Below, piece by piece: positions 7,393 to 13,438 of a stretch of 23,599 nt of DNA. The position numbers were made by a program, and so were the translations under genes. The DNA is from a virus. The notes below the pieces were generated by a model. It saw nothing but the letters and a program-made list of their open reading frames with translations, was not told where the DNA came from and searched no databases. The DNA lies in IMG/VR virus record IMGVR_UViG_3300036894_000047, positions 1 to 23,599 of that record; one strand, 5' to 3'. How positions within the stretch are numbered: position 1 is the first letter of the stretch; each line of letters opens with the position of its first letter.

Positions 7393-8022
7393 ATGGCAAC
7401 GACAAATGCATTAAATGTCTCTACTGCTGGAATTGTTGGATTTGATGGAGCTAGTGTATTCACAGCAACTCCCATGACGCAATACGAAGTAGTATTAGGT
7501 GGATCAGCCACTGACACACTTTCACAAGTTTCAGGGTTAGGAACATCAGGATATGTTCTTACATCTAATGGGGCTGCATCAGCCCCTACATGGCAAGCAG
7601 GTGGAGGTGGTGGTATATTACAAGCCACGGGAACACTTACAAGTGCGCAAATTAAATTGCTTCACACCACTCCAATCGTTGCGGTGGCTGCTCAGGGAGT
7701 TGGAAAAGTTATAGTTCCTATTTCGTTGAATCTTAAATTAAATTATGGAGGGACAAGTGCATTTAGTAATGGTGGCGCTGCCGTATTAGCTTTATGGTAT
7801 GCACAAAATGTTTCTTCAGGATTTGCGGGAGCATCAAGTATAACACAAACAGCAACTACTTTTATGGAAATACCTATGACGACAACGCCAACCTCAGCAA
7901 ATACAAATTTTGATAATTTAAATTTAAATTTTTGGAATTCGTCAACGACACAGTTTTCAGGGAATGCAGCGGGAGATAATACAATAACATGGTCAATGCT
8001 TTATTATATTGTAGCGATTTAA
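7393..8022 (+). CDS. tail-fibre-like protein
   Basis: About 209 residues. The N-terminal part (to about 72) carries the fibre motif LGTSGYVLTSNGAASAPTWQ, a diverged copy of the block repeated in the previous gene, then a run of glycines. The C-terminal 135 residues look like a single beta-sandwich domain (SLNLKLNYGGTSAFSNGG, ending TWSMLYYIVAI), likely surface-binding. I prefer the ATG at 7393 because AAAGGA at 7378-7383 is well spaced from it; an ATG at 7387 is in frame but very close. The second half is clearly more AT-rich than the first, as if joined from two sources. Confidence 0.65.
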   Translation: MATTNALNVSTAGIVGFDGASVFTATPMTQYEVVLGGSATDTLSQVSGLGTSGYVLTSNGAASAPTWQAGGGGGILQATGTLTSAQIKLLHTTPIVAVAAQGVGKVIVPISLNLKLNYGGTSAFSNGGAAVLALWYAQNVSSGFAGASSITQTATTFMEIPMTTTPTSANTNFDNLNLNFWNSSTTQFSGNAAGDNTITWSMLYYIVAI

Positions 8023-8035
8023 ATGATAAAAAAAA

Positions 8036-8059
8036 GCGATTAGAAATAAATCTAATCGC
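8036..8059 (-). terminator. leftward intrinsic-terminator-like hairpin
   Basis: GCGATTAG (8036-8043) pairs perfectly with CTAATCGC (8052-8059) around an 8-base loop. An A-run at 8028-8035 makes this a stem followed by U8 when read leftward, so it would end leftward, not rightward, transcripts. No leftward gene lies to its right. The flanking bases resemble the two small-RNA-like units at 11.56-11.74 kb. Confidence 0.5.
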
Positions 8060-8145
8060 CACGCCAAGAATCGAAACTGAATCATGGAGCAATGTCAAGA
8101 TAGCATGGGAAAAATTAAAAATCTCTCTTTATTTGAAGGTAAAAG

Positions 8146-9495
8146 ATGGCTGTAACTACAGGTGATAATAATTTTAATACTACAAAATGGATAGTAAATA
8201 AGACTGCTGGTTTAGGTACTCATACCACGATTGCATCGGCATTGACATCGGCATCTAGCGGAGATGATATCTATATAATGCCGGGCACTTATACAGAATC
8301 ACCGGGACTTAAAGCAGGCGTAAACCTGATTGCATATAACACTGATGGTTATTCAGGGACAGTGATAATTAAAGGAACTTGTACTGCCGGATTTAACGGT
8401 ACAGCTAACATAACAGGCTGCCAACTCCAAACAAATACTATAAATGTCCTTTCATTAACTGGTGCAAATGCTACTGTTGTGAATTTGATAAATTGTTATA
8501 TAAATTGCACCAATCAAACAGGTATTTCCAGCACAGGGTCAAATTCAGTAGCCACAATTAGCCTTTATAATTGCACAGGGAATTTAGGAACAACAGGAAT
8601 TGCATATTTTTCAGTCACAAATGGAACTCTAGCACTTTATCAATGCGTTTTTAATAATTCGGGAAATTCGACTACTGCAAATACTTTCTCAGGATTATCA
8701 CTTACATATAAAAAATGCTATATAGGAAATGGAACTACAACATCAGGATCAACAGCGGTATTCCTTTCCGATACTAATTATTATGCGACTTCGGCGACAA
8801 ATGCAACTGCAATCACATCAAATTCAACAGTTGCATCGCAATCAACTATTTCACTTAATGATTATTTCAGCACGGGATCAGCAACTCCTATAGTTGTAGG
8901 AGCATCCTCAACCATTTTTGTTACTAACGCTACCACTTACAGCAGCAGTGCTACATTAGTCTCGGGAGCAGGCACTTTTACTTATGGTGGTTTAGTCCAA
9001 TCTCAAACCGTCGGTACTTTAAGCGCAACAACATTGGTATCATGTGGGACAATAGGAAATCAGACTTCTACAGCACCAGCAGCAGGTTATATTGGAGAAG
9101 TAATACAAGCGGCTAATACTTCTGGTACAACTATAACGCCGACCGCTACAGTTATAAATATATCTTCTATTACATTAACTCCCGGCATATGGGATATTTC
9201 AGGAAATTTATATTTCAATCCAACGGGAGCAAATATCTATACTTTTTTAGAAGCATTTATAGCGACTACAAGTAATGGCTCGACTCCCGCAGATAATTTT
9301 GGCGCTAGTGTAGGTATGTTATTAAGCGCATTAGCTGTATCGGTTACGACAAGTACACTTACAACAACATTAAAAATTGGGCCGGGAAGATTATCCGTAT
9401 CTGTAAATACCACATATTATTTAAATGCTTATATGAATGCCACCACTTTAAATATGTCAGGTGCAGGAGTAATAAGAGCAGTAAGAGTAGCTTAA
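8146..9495 (+). CDS. tail spike-like beta-helix protein
   Basis: A 449-residue protein. Residues about 18-200 look like a right-handed beta-helix: TIASALTSASSGDDIYIMPG followed by TYTESPGLKAGVNLIAYNTD is the typical entry of pectate-lyase-like spikes, followed by repeated NCYINC, LYNCTG and CYIGNG rungs. Residues about 300-449 form a C-terminal receptor-binding-type domain (AAGYIGEVI, SITLTPGIWDISGNLYF, YYLNAYM, ending IRAVRVA), a form seen at the tips of many fibres. Catalytic residues for polysaccharide cleavage cannot be picked out, so binding without cleavage is possible. It has a GAAGG ribosome binding site and follows a 120-base gap holding the 8036-8059 hairpin. Confidence 0.75.
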   Translation: MAVTTGDNNFNTTKWIVNKTAGLGTHTTIASALTSASSGDDIYIMPGTYTESPGLKAGVNLIAYNTDGYSGTVIIKGTCTAGFNGTANITGCQLQTNTINVLSLTGANATVVNLINCYINCTNQTGISSTGSNSVATISLYNCTGNLGTTGIAYFSVTNGTLALYQCVFNNSGNSTTANTFSGLSLTYKKCYIGNGTTTSGSTAVFLSDTNYYATSATNATAITSNSTVASQSTISLNDYFSTGSATPIVVGASSTIFVTNATTYSSSATLVSGAGTFTYGGLVQSQTVGTLSATTLVSCGTIGNQTSTAPAAGYIGEVIQAANTSGTTITPTATVINISSITLTPGIWDISGNLYFNPTGANIYTFLEAFIATTSNGSTPADNFGASVGMLLSALAVSVTTSTLTTTLKIGPGRLSVSVNTTYYLNAYMNATTLNMSGAGVIRAVRVA

Positions 9496-9522
9496 GATAG
9501 AATCATCGCCCGATGAAACTGG

Positions 9523-9551
9523 ATGGGGAGCGCGTAAAAAACACTTCCCAT
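9523..9551 (+). terminator. weak hairpin after spike gene
   Basis: ATGGGGAG (9523-9530) and CTTCCCAT (9544-9551) form an 8-pair stem with one G-U pair and a 13-base loop, followed by TCTTTA. It may reduce read-through into the short genes downstream, but the U-tract is poor. Confidence 0.35.
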
Positions 9552-9572
9552 TCTTTATAAAAGGAGAAAAAT

Positions 9573-9716
9573 ATGCCGTTGGATAAAGGAAAATCAAAAG
9601 AATCTGTGTCAAACAATATACGCACAGAAATGGAAGCGGGAAAACCGCAGAAGCAGGCAGTAGCGATTGCCCTTAATGTGGCCGGGAAGGCAAAGGGAAA
9701 AAAGAAAAAGAAATGA
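9573..9716 (+). CDS. DUF6496-like small basic protein
   Basis: A 47-residue lysine-rich protein ([20 protein letters not shown], then [13 protein letters not shown] and a poly-lysine end). The pattern [25 protein letters not shown] matches a small conserved protein frequent in phages and bacterial genomes (DUF6496). Its function is not known. A strong AAAGGAG ribosome binding site precedes the ATG by 7 bases. The stop overlaps the start of the next membrane peptide as ATGA. Confidence 0.75.
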   Translation: MPLDKGKSKESVSNNIRTEMEAGKPQKQAVAIALNVAGKAKGKKKKK

Positions 9717-9802
9717 TGGTGATTGGCGCTTCCTTATTTACTGGAGTTGTCTGCCTTTGCCTTGTATATATCGCCATCAAAATAAGTCAGAAAAAAATTT
9801 GA
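9713..9802 (+). CDS. 29-residue membrane peptide
   Basis: A very short reading frame, [20 protein letters not shown] then AIKISQKKI, which is one hydrophobic helix with a positively charged end. It begins inside the stop of the preceding gene (ATGA, 9713-9716), so translation would be coupled, and its stop lies in the first bases of the terminator stem. Single-helix peptides of this kind in phages can act on membranes, but no homologue is recognised. Translation is inferred only from context. Confidence 0.45.
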   Translation: MMVIGASLFTGVVCLCLVYIAIKISQKKI

Positions 9803-9831
9803 GACTGCCGCCTTGTTAGGGAGTCTCTTTT
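9801..9831 (+). terminator. bidirectional intrinsic terminator
   Basis: GAGACT (9801-9806) pairs with AGTCTC (9822-9827), with an inner CCT/AGG pairing, followed by TTTTATTAA rightward and AAATTTTTTT leftward. It sits between the rightward fibre/accessory genes and the leftward gene ending at 9833, so it can end both transcripts. Confidence 0.75.
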
Positions 9832-9832
9832 A

Positions 9833-10009
9833 TTAATAATACAATATCATCGCATATAGCCAGTCGCAGCCTGCCGATTCAGTACCCATGAATTTTATAT
9901 CTTTAACTTCGCATTCGTCAATTTCTGATATAAATTCATTGATTAATTCTTCTAGTTGTTCTGTCGTTTCAGATGCAGTTATCTTTACTTTCACTTGCCT
10001 ATACTCCAT
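9833..10009 (-). CDS. Cse60-like small protein
   Basis: A 58-residue protein (MEYRQVKVKITASETTEQLE, then INEFISEIDECEVKDIKFMG, ending DWLYAMILYY). The order of a beta strand, a helix with LEELINEF, VKDIKF and a final YAMILYY matches the small Cse60 family, first named in Bacillus sporulation and also found in phages. Its biochemical role is unknown. It is the last gene of the Bet operon, overlaps the previous gene by 11 bases, has a GGAG ribosome binding site, and ends just before the bidirectional terminator. Confidence 0.6.
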   Translation of the reverse strand: MEYRQVKVKITASETTEQLEELINEFISEIDECEVKDIKFMGTESAGCDWLYAMILYY

Positions 10010-10169
10010 ATTTACTCCTTAATCTATCTTCTAGGATACTGTTTTCCATCTCAAGATAAGCTATTTTTTTTGCTAGAATCCCGATGACTATCTCATCGGG
10101 ATTCTCAGACATTTCCAGCCATTCGGAAGCGTTTTCACGCACCTTATTAATTATTTCAATATGATTCAT
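9999..10169 (-). CDS. 56-residue helical protein
   Basis: Begins directly after the Bet stop (TAA then ATG) and overlaps the Cse60-like gene. The residues MNHIEIINKVRENASEWLEM and KIAYLEMENSILEDRLRSKY suggest two helices, the second a leucine-zipper-like coiled coil. A 13-bp perfect inverted repeat (10075-10105) lies within the coding sequence. The function is not known. Confidence 0.55.
   Translation of the reverse strand: MNHIEIINKVRENASEWLEMSENPDEIVIGILAKKIAYLEMENSILEDRLRSKYGV
10075..10105. repeat. 13-bp perfect inverted repeat inside a gene
   Basis: AGAATCCCGATGA (10075-10087) and TCATCGGGATTCT (10093-10105) are separated by five bases. It forms the strongest hairpin in this operon and lies in codons of the 56-residue gene. 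On the mRNA it is followed by A8, not U8, so it is not a terminator in the gene's direction. Confidence 0.9.
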
Positions 10170-11210
10170 TTAGTCGCCTCTAAATGCACTGTTGCGTTTA
10201 GGATATACATCGTCGGAAGTAGGCTCTCTGCCTGTGATTTCAATTGGTTCATCTTGAATAAGTTCTTTCTTAGTTTCTGTAACCACATCGACCACTTCTT
10301 GTATTGGTTGAGATTTCAATATTCCCATTTTTCTTAGAGCTGCCGAACGTACCCTTTCAAATATTTCGACTGGTGTCTCGAAAATGGTAGGGGCATTGTG
10401 TTTATCCCTTAGAGTTTTCAGCACTGATTCTTTATATTCAGGCTCGCATTCATTGAGGATATACAATAATTCGTCGGCTTGAACTTGCGATATGATGTTG
10501 TCAGATTGTTTCATCTCGTCCTTTGTGTAGACACCTGATAGCTCCGCTGGGAATGCCTTTCTAAGGGCCAAGGATTCCGCGCATTTGCCTAACTGGTTCC
10601 TCTCCATGTTCACCCACATGCCCGTCTTTTTTTTCTGTCCTGTCGATTTGTCGGTGTATGTCTGGCAATATTCGTCAAAAAAGGCTTCGGCCTCGACGAT
10701 ATGCCATGTTCCATCTTGAGTTAGTTTCTTTACGTATGCTGTCGCGGATAATATTTTTCCTTCTTTATCATATTCAAAAGTAGTCTTAGGCCCAGGAGCA
10801 TAACGACCTGTTCTTTCAGCAATGAGGCGATAGCCATCTATTCCTGTTTGGATAGTCATTGTCTCGCGTTTAAGGCGGCTATCATAGCGTTTGACAGCGT
10901 AGATTTGACGCATAAATGGATCTAGCTGAGTCTTTTGGCACGCCATAAGAAATACGGCAAATTCGTCATTTGTCGCATCTTTGCAGATTGAATTTTTCAA
11001 GATTTCTATTTGATCTGCGTTGAAATGGCCCGAAGACATCTCGTGTCTTTGCGGCATCAATTGGACTTTGTTCATATTGCTACCTGTACTTTTGGGTTGA
11101 TTTAAACCGCTGGTAACAATATTGTTATTGTCACAGCGTTGCGGATTTTCATTATTTTGTCTTGGCGGACGGTTAATGTGTGTTTGTGGCGCTGATCTTT
11201 CTTTTAGCAT
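10170..11210 (-). CDS. bet: phage recombination protein Bet (RecT/Red-beta family)
   Basis: A 346-residue protein that anneals complementary single DNA strands during phage recombination and replication. The conserved core starts near residue 64 (ADQIEILKNSICKDATNDEF) and includes LDPFMRQIYAVKR (96-108), the diagnostic QTGIDGYRLIAERTGRYAPG (121-140), and NQLGKCAESLALRKAFP (205-221). The first 45 residues are polar and poorly conserved, and an internal ATG at codon 46 (MNKVQLMPQ) is where many relatives begin. The ATG at 11210 has the better AAGGA site, so it is kept. The C-terminal 100 residues are less conserved and may bind partners. No exonuclease partner lies next to it; the short genes beside it are unrelated to lambda Exo. 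Confidence 0.9.
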   Translation of the reverse strand: MLKERSAPQTHINRPPRQNNENPQRCDNNNIVTSGLNQPKSTGSNMNKVQLMPQRHEMSSGHFNADQIEILKNSICKDATNDEFAVFLMACQKTQLDPFMRQIYAVKRYDSRLKRETMTIQTGIDGYRLIAERTGRYAPGPKTTFEYDKEGKILSATAYVKKLTQDGTWHIVEAEAFFDEYCQTYTDKSTGQKKKTGMWVNMERNQLGKCAESLALRKAFPAELSGVYTKDEMKQSDNIISQVQADELLYILNECEPEYKESVLKTLRDKHNAPTIFETPVEIFERVRSAALRKMGILKSQPIQEVVDVVTETKKELIQDEPIEITGREPTSDDVYPKRNSAFRGD

Positions 11211-11252
11211 GTTGCTATTCCTTGTAATTATTTTCTTGATTATTTTCCATGA

Positions 11253-11279
11253 TAAACCTGCTTCTTAGGAAGCAGGCTT
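11253..11279 (-). terminator. hairpin between acidic gene and bet
   Basis: CCTGCTTC (11257-11264) pairs with GAAGCAGG (11269-11276) around a four-base loop that contains part of the stop codon of the acidic gene. Leftward it is followed by only TTT, so it is probably an attenuator or mRNA-stability hairpin that lowers expression of bet. Confidence 0.5.
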
Positions 11280-11435
11280 GTTAAGTAAGTATTCGAGTTT
11301 GTCTTCTAGACAATCGAAATCGTCTAATTCCTCATCATCCCAATCATCTTCAGGATCTATTGCGATTTGATTTTCTTTGTAATGATCATATTCCTCCTCT
11401 GAGATAGTCCCGTTAAGTACATCTGTAAATTTCAT
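11265..11435 (-). CDS. 56-residue acidic protein
   Basis: First gene of the Bet operon: MKFTDVLNGTISEEEYDHYK, then a strongly acidic tail (DPEDDWDDEELDDFDCLEDK). About one third of the residues are D or E. Such small acidic phage proteins sometimes mimic DNA or bind host nucleic-acid proteins, but nothing specific can be assigned. A near-perfect AAGGAAGGTGG ribosome binding site and the promoter at 11471-11499 support that it is a real gene. Confidence 0.6.
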   Translation of the reverse strand: MKFTDVLNGTISEEEYDHYKENQIAIDPEDDWDDEELDDFDCLEDKLEYLLNKPAS

Positions 11436-11470
11436 TTACCACCTTCCTTTACTTGGCTTTCTTGTGACAA

Positions 11471-11499
11471 AGTGTAACATAACGTAAAGATTTACGCAA
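11471..11499 (-). promoter_or_regulatory. promoter of Bet operon with palindromic operator
   Basis: On the minus strand: TTGCGT (11494-11499), 17 bases, TACACT (11471-11476). The palindrome CGTAAA-GA-TTTACG (11483-11496) lies in the spacer and touches the -35. The 10-bp direct repeat AAAGTGTAAC flanks it at 11469-11478 and 11506-11515. This is the layout of a repressor operator, though the protein that binds is unknown. Confidence 0.5.
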
Positions 11500-11559
11500 G
11501 AGGTAAAAGTGTAACTTTGATGATTAAAATAACTCATATGTGACAAGTTTTAAATACAC

Positions 11560-11629
11560 AAAAAAAGCGAGACAGCTAAAGGGCTATCTCGCTCCTGACG
11601 AATCACCTAATGTATGGAGCACATGAGGT
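11560..11629 (-). ncRNA. small-RNA-like unit, left copy
   Basis: Leftward unit of about 70 nt. It starts near 11629, below a TTGCAA-N16-TATATT promoter, and carries TACATTAGGT in the middle. It ends in a GCGAGA/TCTCGC hairpin (11567-11592, with an inner AGC/GCT pairing) followed by U7 (11560-11566). It has no reading frame of note. The unit at 11671-11735 repeats the same plan about 110 bases away. Expression and target are unknown. Confidence 0.5.
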
Positions 11630-11635
11630 AATCGC

Positions 11636-11663
11636 AATATATAATTAAATTTATTATTTGCAA
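11636..11663 (-). promoter_or_regulatory. promoter of left small-RNA-like unit
   Basis: TTGCAA (11658-11663), 16 bases, TATATT (11636-11641), read on the minus strand. The predicted start is about seven bases below the -10. Confidence 0.45.
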
Positions 11664-11670
11664 ACATAAT

Positions 11671-11735
11671 AAAAAACGCGAGAACCTGGGGGAACTCGCG
11701 CTAACAAAGAGAGAAGGTAATGTAAAAACCTTTTC
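11671..11735 (-). ncRNA. small-RNA-like unit, right copy
   Basis: Leftward unit of about 65 nt, from a start near 11735 to U6 at 11671-11676. It contains TACATTACCT and ends in the CGCGAG/CTCGCG hairpin (11677-11682 with 11695-11700). The hairpins, the central TACATTA element and the CCTC segment near the 5' end are all offset by 110-111 bases from the left copy, so the two units probably arose by duplication. Confidence 0.5.
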
Positions 11736-11741
11736 GAGGTA

Positions 11742-11770
11742 AATCTACCACTGCATTGTGTAACGGTCAA
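11742..11770 (-). promoter_or_regulatory. promoter of right small-RNA-like unit
   Basis: TTGACC (11765-11770), 17 bases, TAGATT (11742-11747), read on the minus strand. No protein start lies downstream before the terminator hairpin. Confidence 0.5.
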
Positions 11771-11838
11771 TAGAAATGTCTGGATGTAAATTGTAGGAGG
11801 GGAGTATAACTCATAGCATTAACGCTTAAAAGCGACGA

Positions 11839-11856
11839 GGGGGCTTGCCGGCCCCC
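11839..11856 (+). other. GC-rich hairpin upstream of replication operon
   Basis: GGGGGC (11839-11844) pairs with GCCCCC (11851-11856), a six-pair stem in an AT-rich region. No U-run follows on either strand, so it is not a normal terminator. It may be a leader structure or protein-binding site, or part of an origin. Confidence 0.4.
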
Positions 11857-11865
11857 GTATCCAAT

Positions 11866-11930
11866 ATCTGATGTGTTAGAGCCTCAGATTATATATTTCG
11901 TCACTTTTAAGTCAACACAAATGGCTCTAA
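11866..11930 (+). promoter_or_regulatory. structured leader before 11943 gene
   Basis: ATCTGA (11866-11871) can pair with TCAGAT (11884-11889). TTAGAGCC in its loop (11876-11883) can instead pair with GGCTCTAA (11923-11930), and TGTGTT (11872-11877) with AACACA (11914-11919). These pairings compete or cross. The last one lies just before the ribosome binding site AAAGGA, so the leader could control translation. A TATATT at 11892-11897 is a possible -10 without a good -35. Confidence 0.35.
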
Positions 11931-11942
11931 AAAGGATAAAAT

Positions 11943-12197
11943 ATGTCTCTACTCATAAAGAAAATAGCCAACATAAAATTAGCTCAAGTCTCTGAAGATA
12001 GATTTATTTCATGGGAAGCCAAAGGAATTTTTTTATTTTTAGAAACTCACTTAAAGCCTATAACATATGATTTAGACAATGTGGAATCTGAAATAAAAAT
12101 TCATTCAAAATCTAACATTTCTATTGAAGAAATACATAATTTTATCAAGGAGTTGAGAGAATTGGGATATGTTCGAATAGAAATAGGAAGCAAATAA
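11943..12197 (+). CDS. small winged-helix-like protein
   Basis: An 84-residue protein whose pattern (SWEAKGIFLFLETHLKPITY, then IHNFIKELRELGYVRIE) resembles the winged-helix domains at the start of phage replication initiators: a helix with AKGIFLFL, a helix-turn-helix, then ELGYV and a beta wing. It lacks a second domain. It opens the rightward replication operon, with AAAGGA just upstream, and precedes a larger protein with a related N-terminal domain. It may regulate or assist replication initiation. Confidence 0.55.
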   Translation: MSLLIKKIANIKLAQVSEDRFISWEAKGIFLFLETHLKPITYDLDNVESEIKIHSKSNISIEEIHNFIKELRELGYVRIEIGSK

Positions 12198-12204
12198 ACA
12201 TTAA

Positions 12205-12222
12205 TGGCGCCCCCCGGCGCCA
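12205..12222. other. perfect GC hairpin between genes
   Basis: TGGCGCC (12205-12211) and GGCGCCA (12216-12222) pair fully around CCCC. It lies between the small winged-helix gene and the initiator-like gene. Rightward it is followed by A's, so it is not a terminator in that direction. It could be an RNA stability or processing element. Confidence 0.5.
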
Positions 12223-12262
12223 AAAACATATAAAAACAACAGTAAAGTGAGAAAAACTTAAC

Positions 12263-13195
12263 ATGGAAAGAAACTTAAGTCAAGAAGAGATCAAAGATGA
12301 TGTATCTATTCAACTTTGTCCCGATGAAAAGGAATTACCTTTCGCTATGATTCCTCATGAATTGATAAGAGATGAAAAAATATCTCCTCAATGCAGATTA
12401 TTAATAATATATTTACTTTCTAATGTGTCCAATTGGACAATAAATCGCGCTCAATTATGCAAACATTTTAAAGGTTTCATGGGTCGAGATGCTGTTCTAA
12501 AAACTCTAAAGGAAGCTATAGAATCAGGATATATGTTTAGAGAAGACTATTACGAACCAAATTTGCAAATAAAAAGTAAGGGTAAGATAAAGAATTGCAA
12601 GAATTTAAGAAGATGCAGATATTTAATATCTAGAACTCCAAAATTCAAAAAATTTCTCCGACGTCCTGAAAACAAGGATGCCGAACTCACGGATACCGAA
12701 AACAAGGGCGCTTATAAAGAACATAGTCAAGAAGATCATTGTAAAGAAAAACAACAACACGAAAAACTAAAAAAAACGAAAACGGCTACGCCTGTTGTTG
12801 TTTTTTCTTGCTTAGATAAACTTGAATTAACTCCAAAAGAAAAAGAAAACCTCTCAAAGAAATACCCTGAAGAGCAGCTTGAACTTGCCATTAGGAGGGT
12901 ATTGTCTTGGAAGACTCGCGGTAAAGATATAATCGCAATTAGGCATGTACTCAAGAATGCGGATAAATGGGAAGACGTGATACCAAAAGAAGAGATCATA
13001 GAACAAAATAAGAAGTTTTTAGAAAAAAACAGAGCAAATCAAGGAGCTAAATTAGGAAAATATAAATGCTGGGTTGGAAGTGATTATATCGAGTTTGACC
13101 CGGGTGTAGCAAATCAAATAATTAGATTTGAAGTAGATGATAAAAAATTTATTGCAAGCCTATGTGAATTCATTGAAACTTACAAAAAACGTTGA
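12263..13195 (+). CDS. probable phage replication initiator (winged helix)
   Basis: A 310-residue protein. Residues about 27-95 (FAMIPHELIRDEKISPQCRL, then LLSNVSNWTINRAQLCKHF, RDAVLKTLKEAIESGYMF) follow the winged-helix pattern of phage replication proteins that bind the origin and load helicase. A lysine-rich linker (about 105-190) is followed by a helical region (about 190-245: LELTPKEKENLSKKYPEEQL). The last 60 residues (FLEKNRANQGAKLGKYKCWV to the end) form a small module that recurs as two independent proteins in the next two genes. No helicase is visible, so the host's may be used. The basic linker suggests DNA contact. The function is inferred from fold pattern and place. Confidence 0.6.
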   Translation: MERNLSQEEIKDDVSIQLCPDEKELPFAMIPHELIRDEKISPQCRLLIIYLLSNVSNWTINRAQLCKHFKGFMGRDAVLKTLKEAIESGYMFREDYYEPNLQIKSKGKIKNCKNLRRCRYLISRTPKFKKFLRRPENKDAELTDTENKGAYKEHSQEDHCKEKQQHEKLKKTKTATPVVVFSCLDKLELTPKEKENLSKKYPEEQLELAIRRVLSWKTRGKDIIAIRHVLKNADKWEDVIPKEEIIEQNKKFLEKNRANQGAKLGKYKCWVGSDYIEFDPGVANQIIRFEVDDKKFIASLCEFIETYKKR

Positions 13196-13201
13196 GGACA
13201 C

Positions 13202-13438
13202 ATGACAGACGCAATACCCATGAAGAATAGAAAATACCTGCAGAAAATTAGGAACCTGCACCATGGAAAGAGAATAGGCCCATACAAAATAAAAGTGACC
13301 GCATATCACGTGATTTTCGATCATCACCACGCATCAGAATCAATGATATTCCATGTTAACGATGATGATTTTATCTCCCAAGTCGACAATTTCATGACAA
13401 ATGAAATGATAAAAATAAATGAGGGCAAAAATGGATAA
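13202..13438 (+). CDS. small protein, paralogue of initiator C-terminal module
   Basis: A 78-residue protein whose residues about 10-70 align with the C-terminus of the preceding protein: NRKYLQKIRNLHHGKRIGPY matches NKKFLEKNRANQGAKLGKY, and the match continues through the K-V--Y-I-F core to a final helix with DDFISQVDNFM. It is histidine-rich in the loop (DHHHASES). Function is unknown, but the shared module suggests a common partner such as the origin complex. It starts six bases after the previous stop and shares its end with the next start. Confidence 0.6.
   Translation: MTDAIPMKNRKYLQKIRNLHHGKRIGPYKIKVTAYHVIFDHHHASESMIFHVNDDDFISQVDNFMTNEMIKINEGKNG

Noticed and set aside
7989-8165. 58-codon rightward frame (begins MVNALLYCSDLND) bridging two fibre genes
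   Set aside because: The translation looks partly protein-like, but it overlaps both neighbours in other frames, contains the 8036-8059 hairpin and has no ribosome binding site.
10064-10071. A8 run on the mRNA after the 13-bp hairpin as a possible frameshift site
   Set aside because: The stem lies upstream of the run, and no continuing frame of interest follows.
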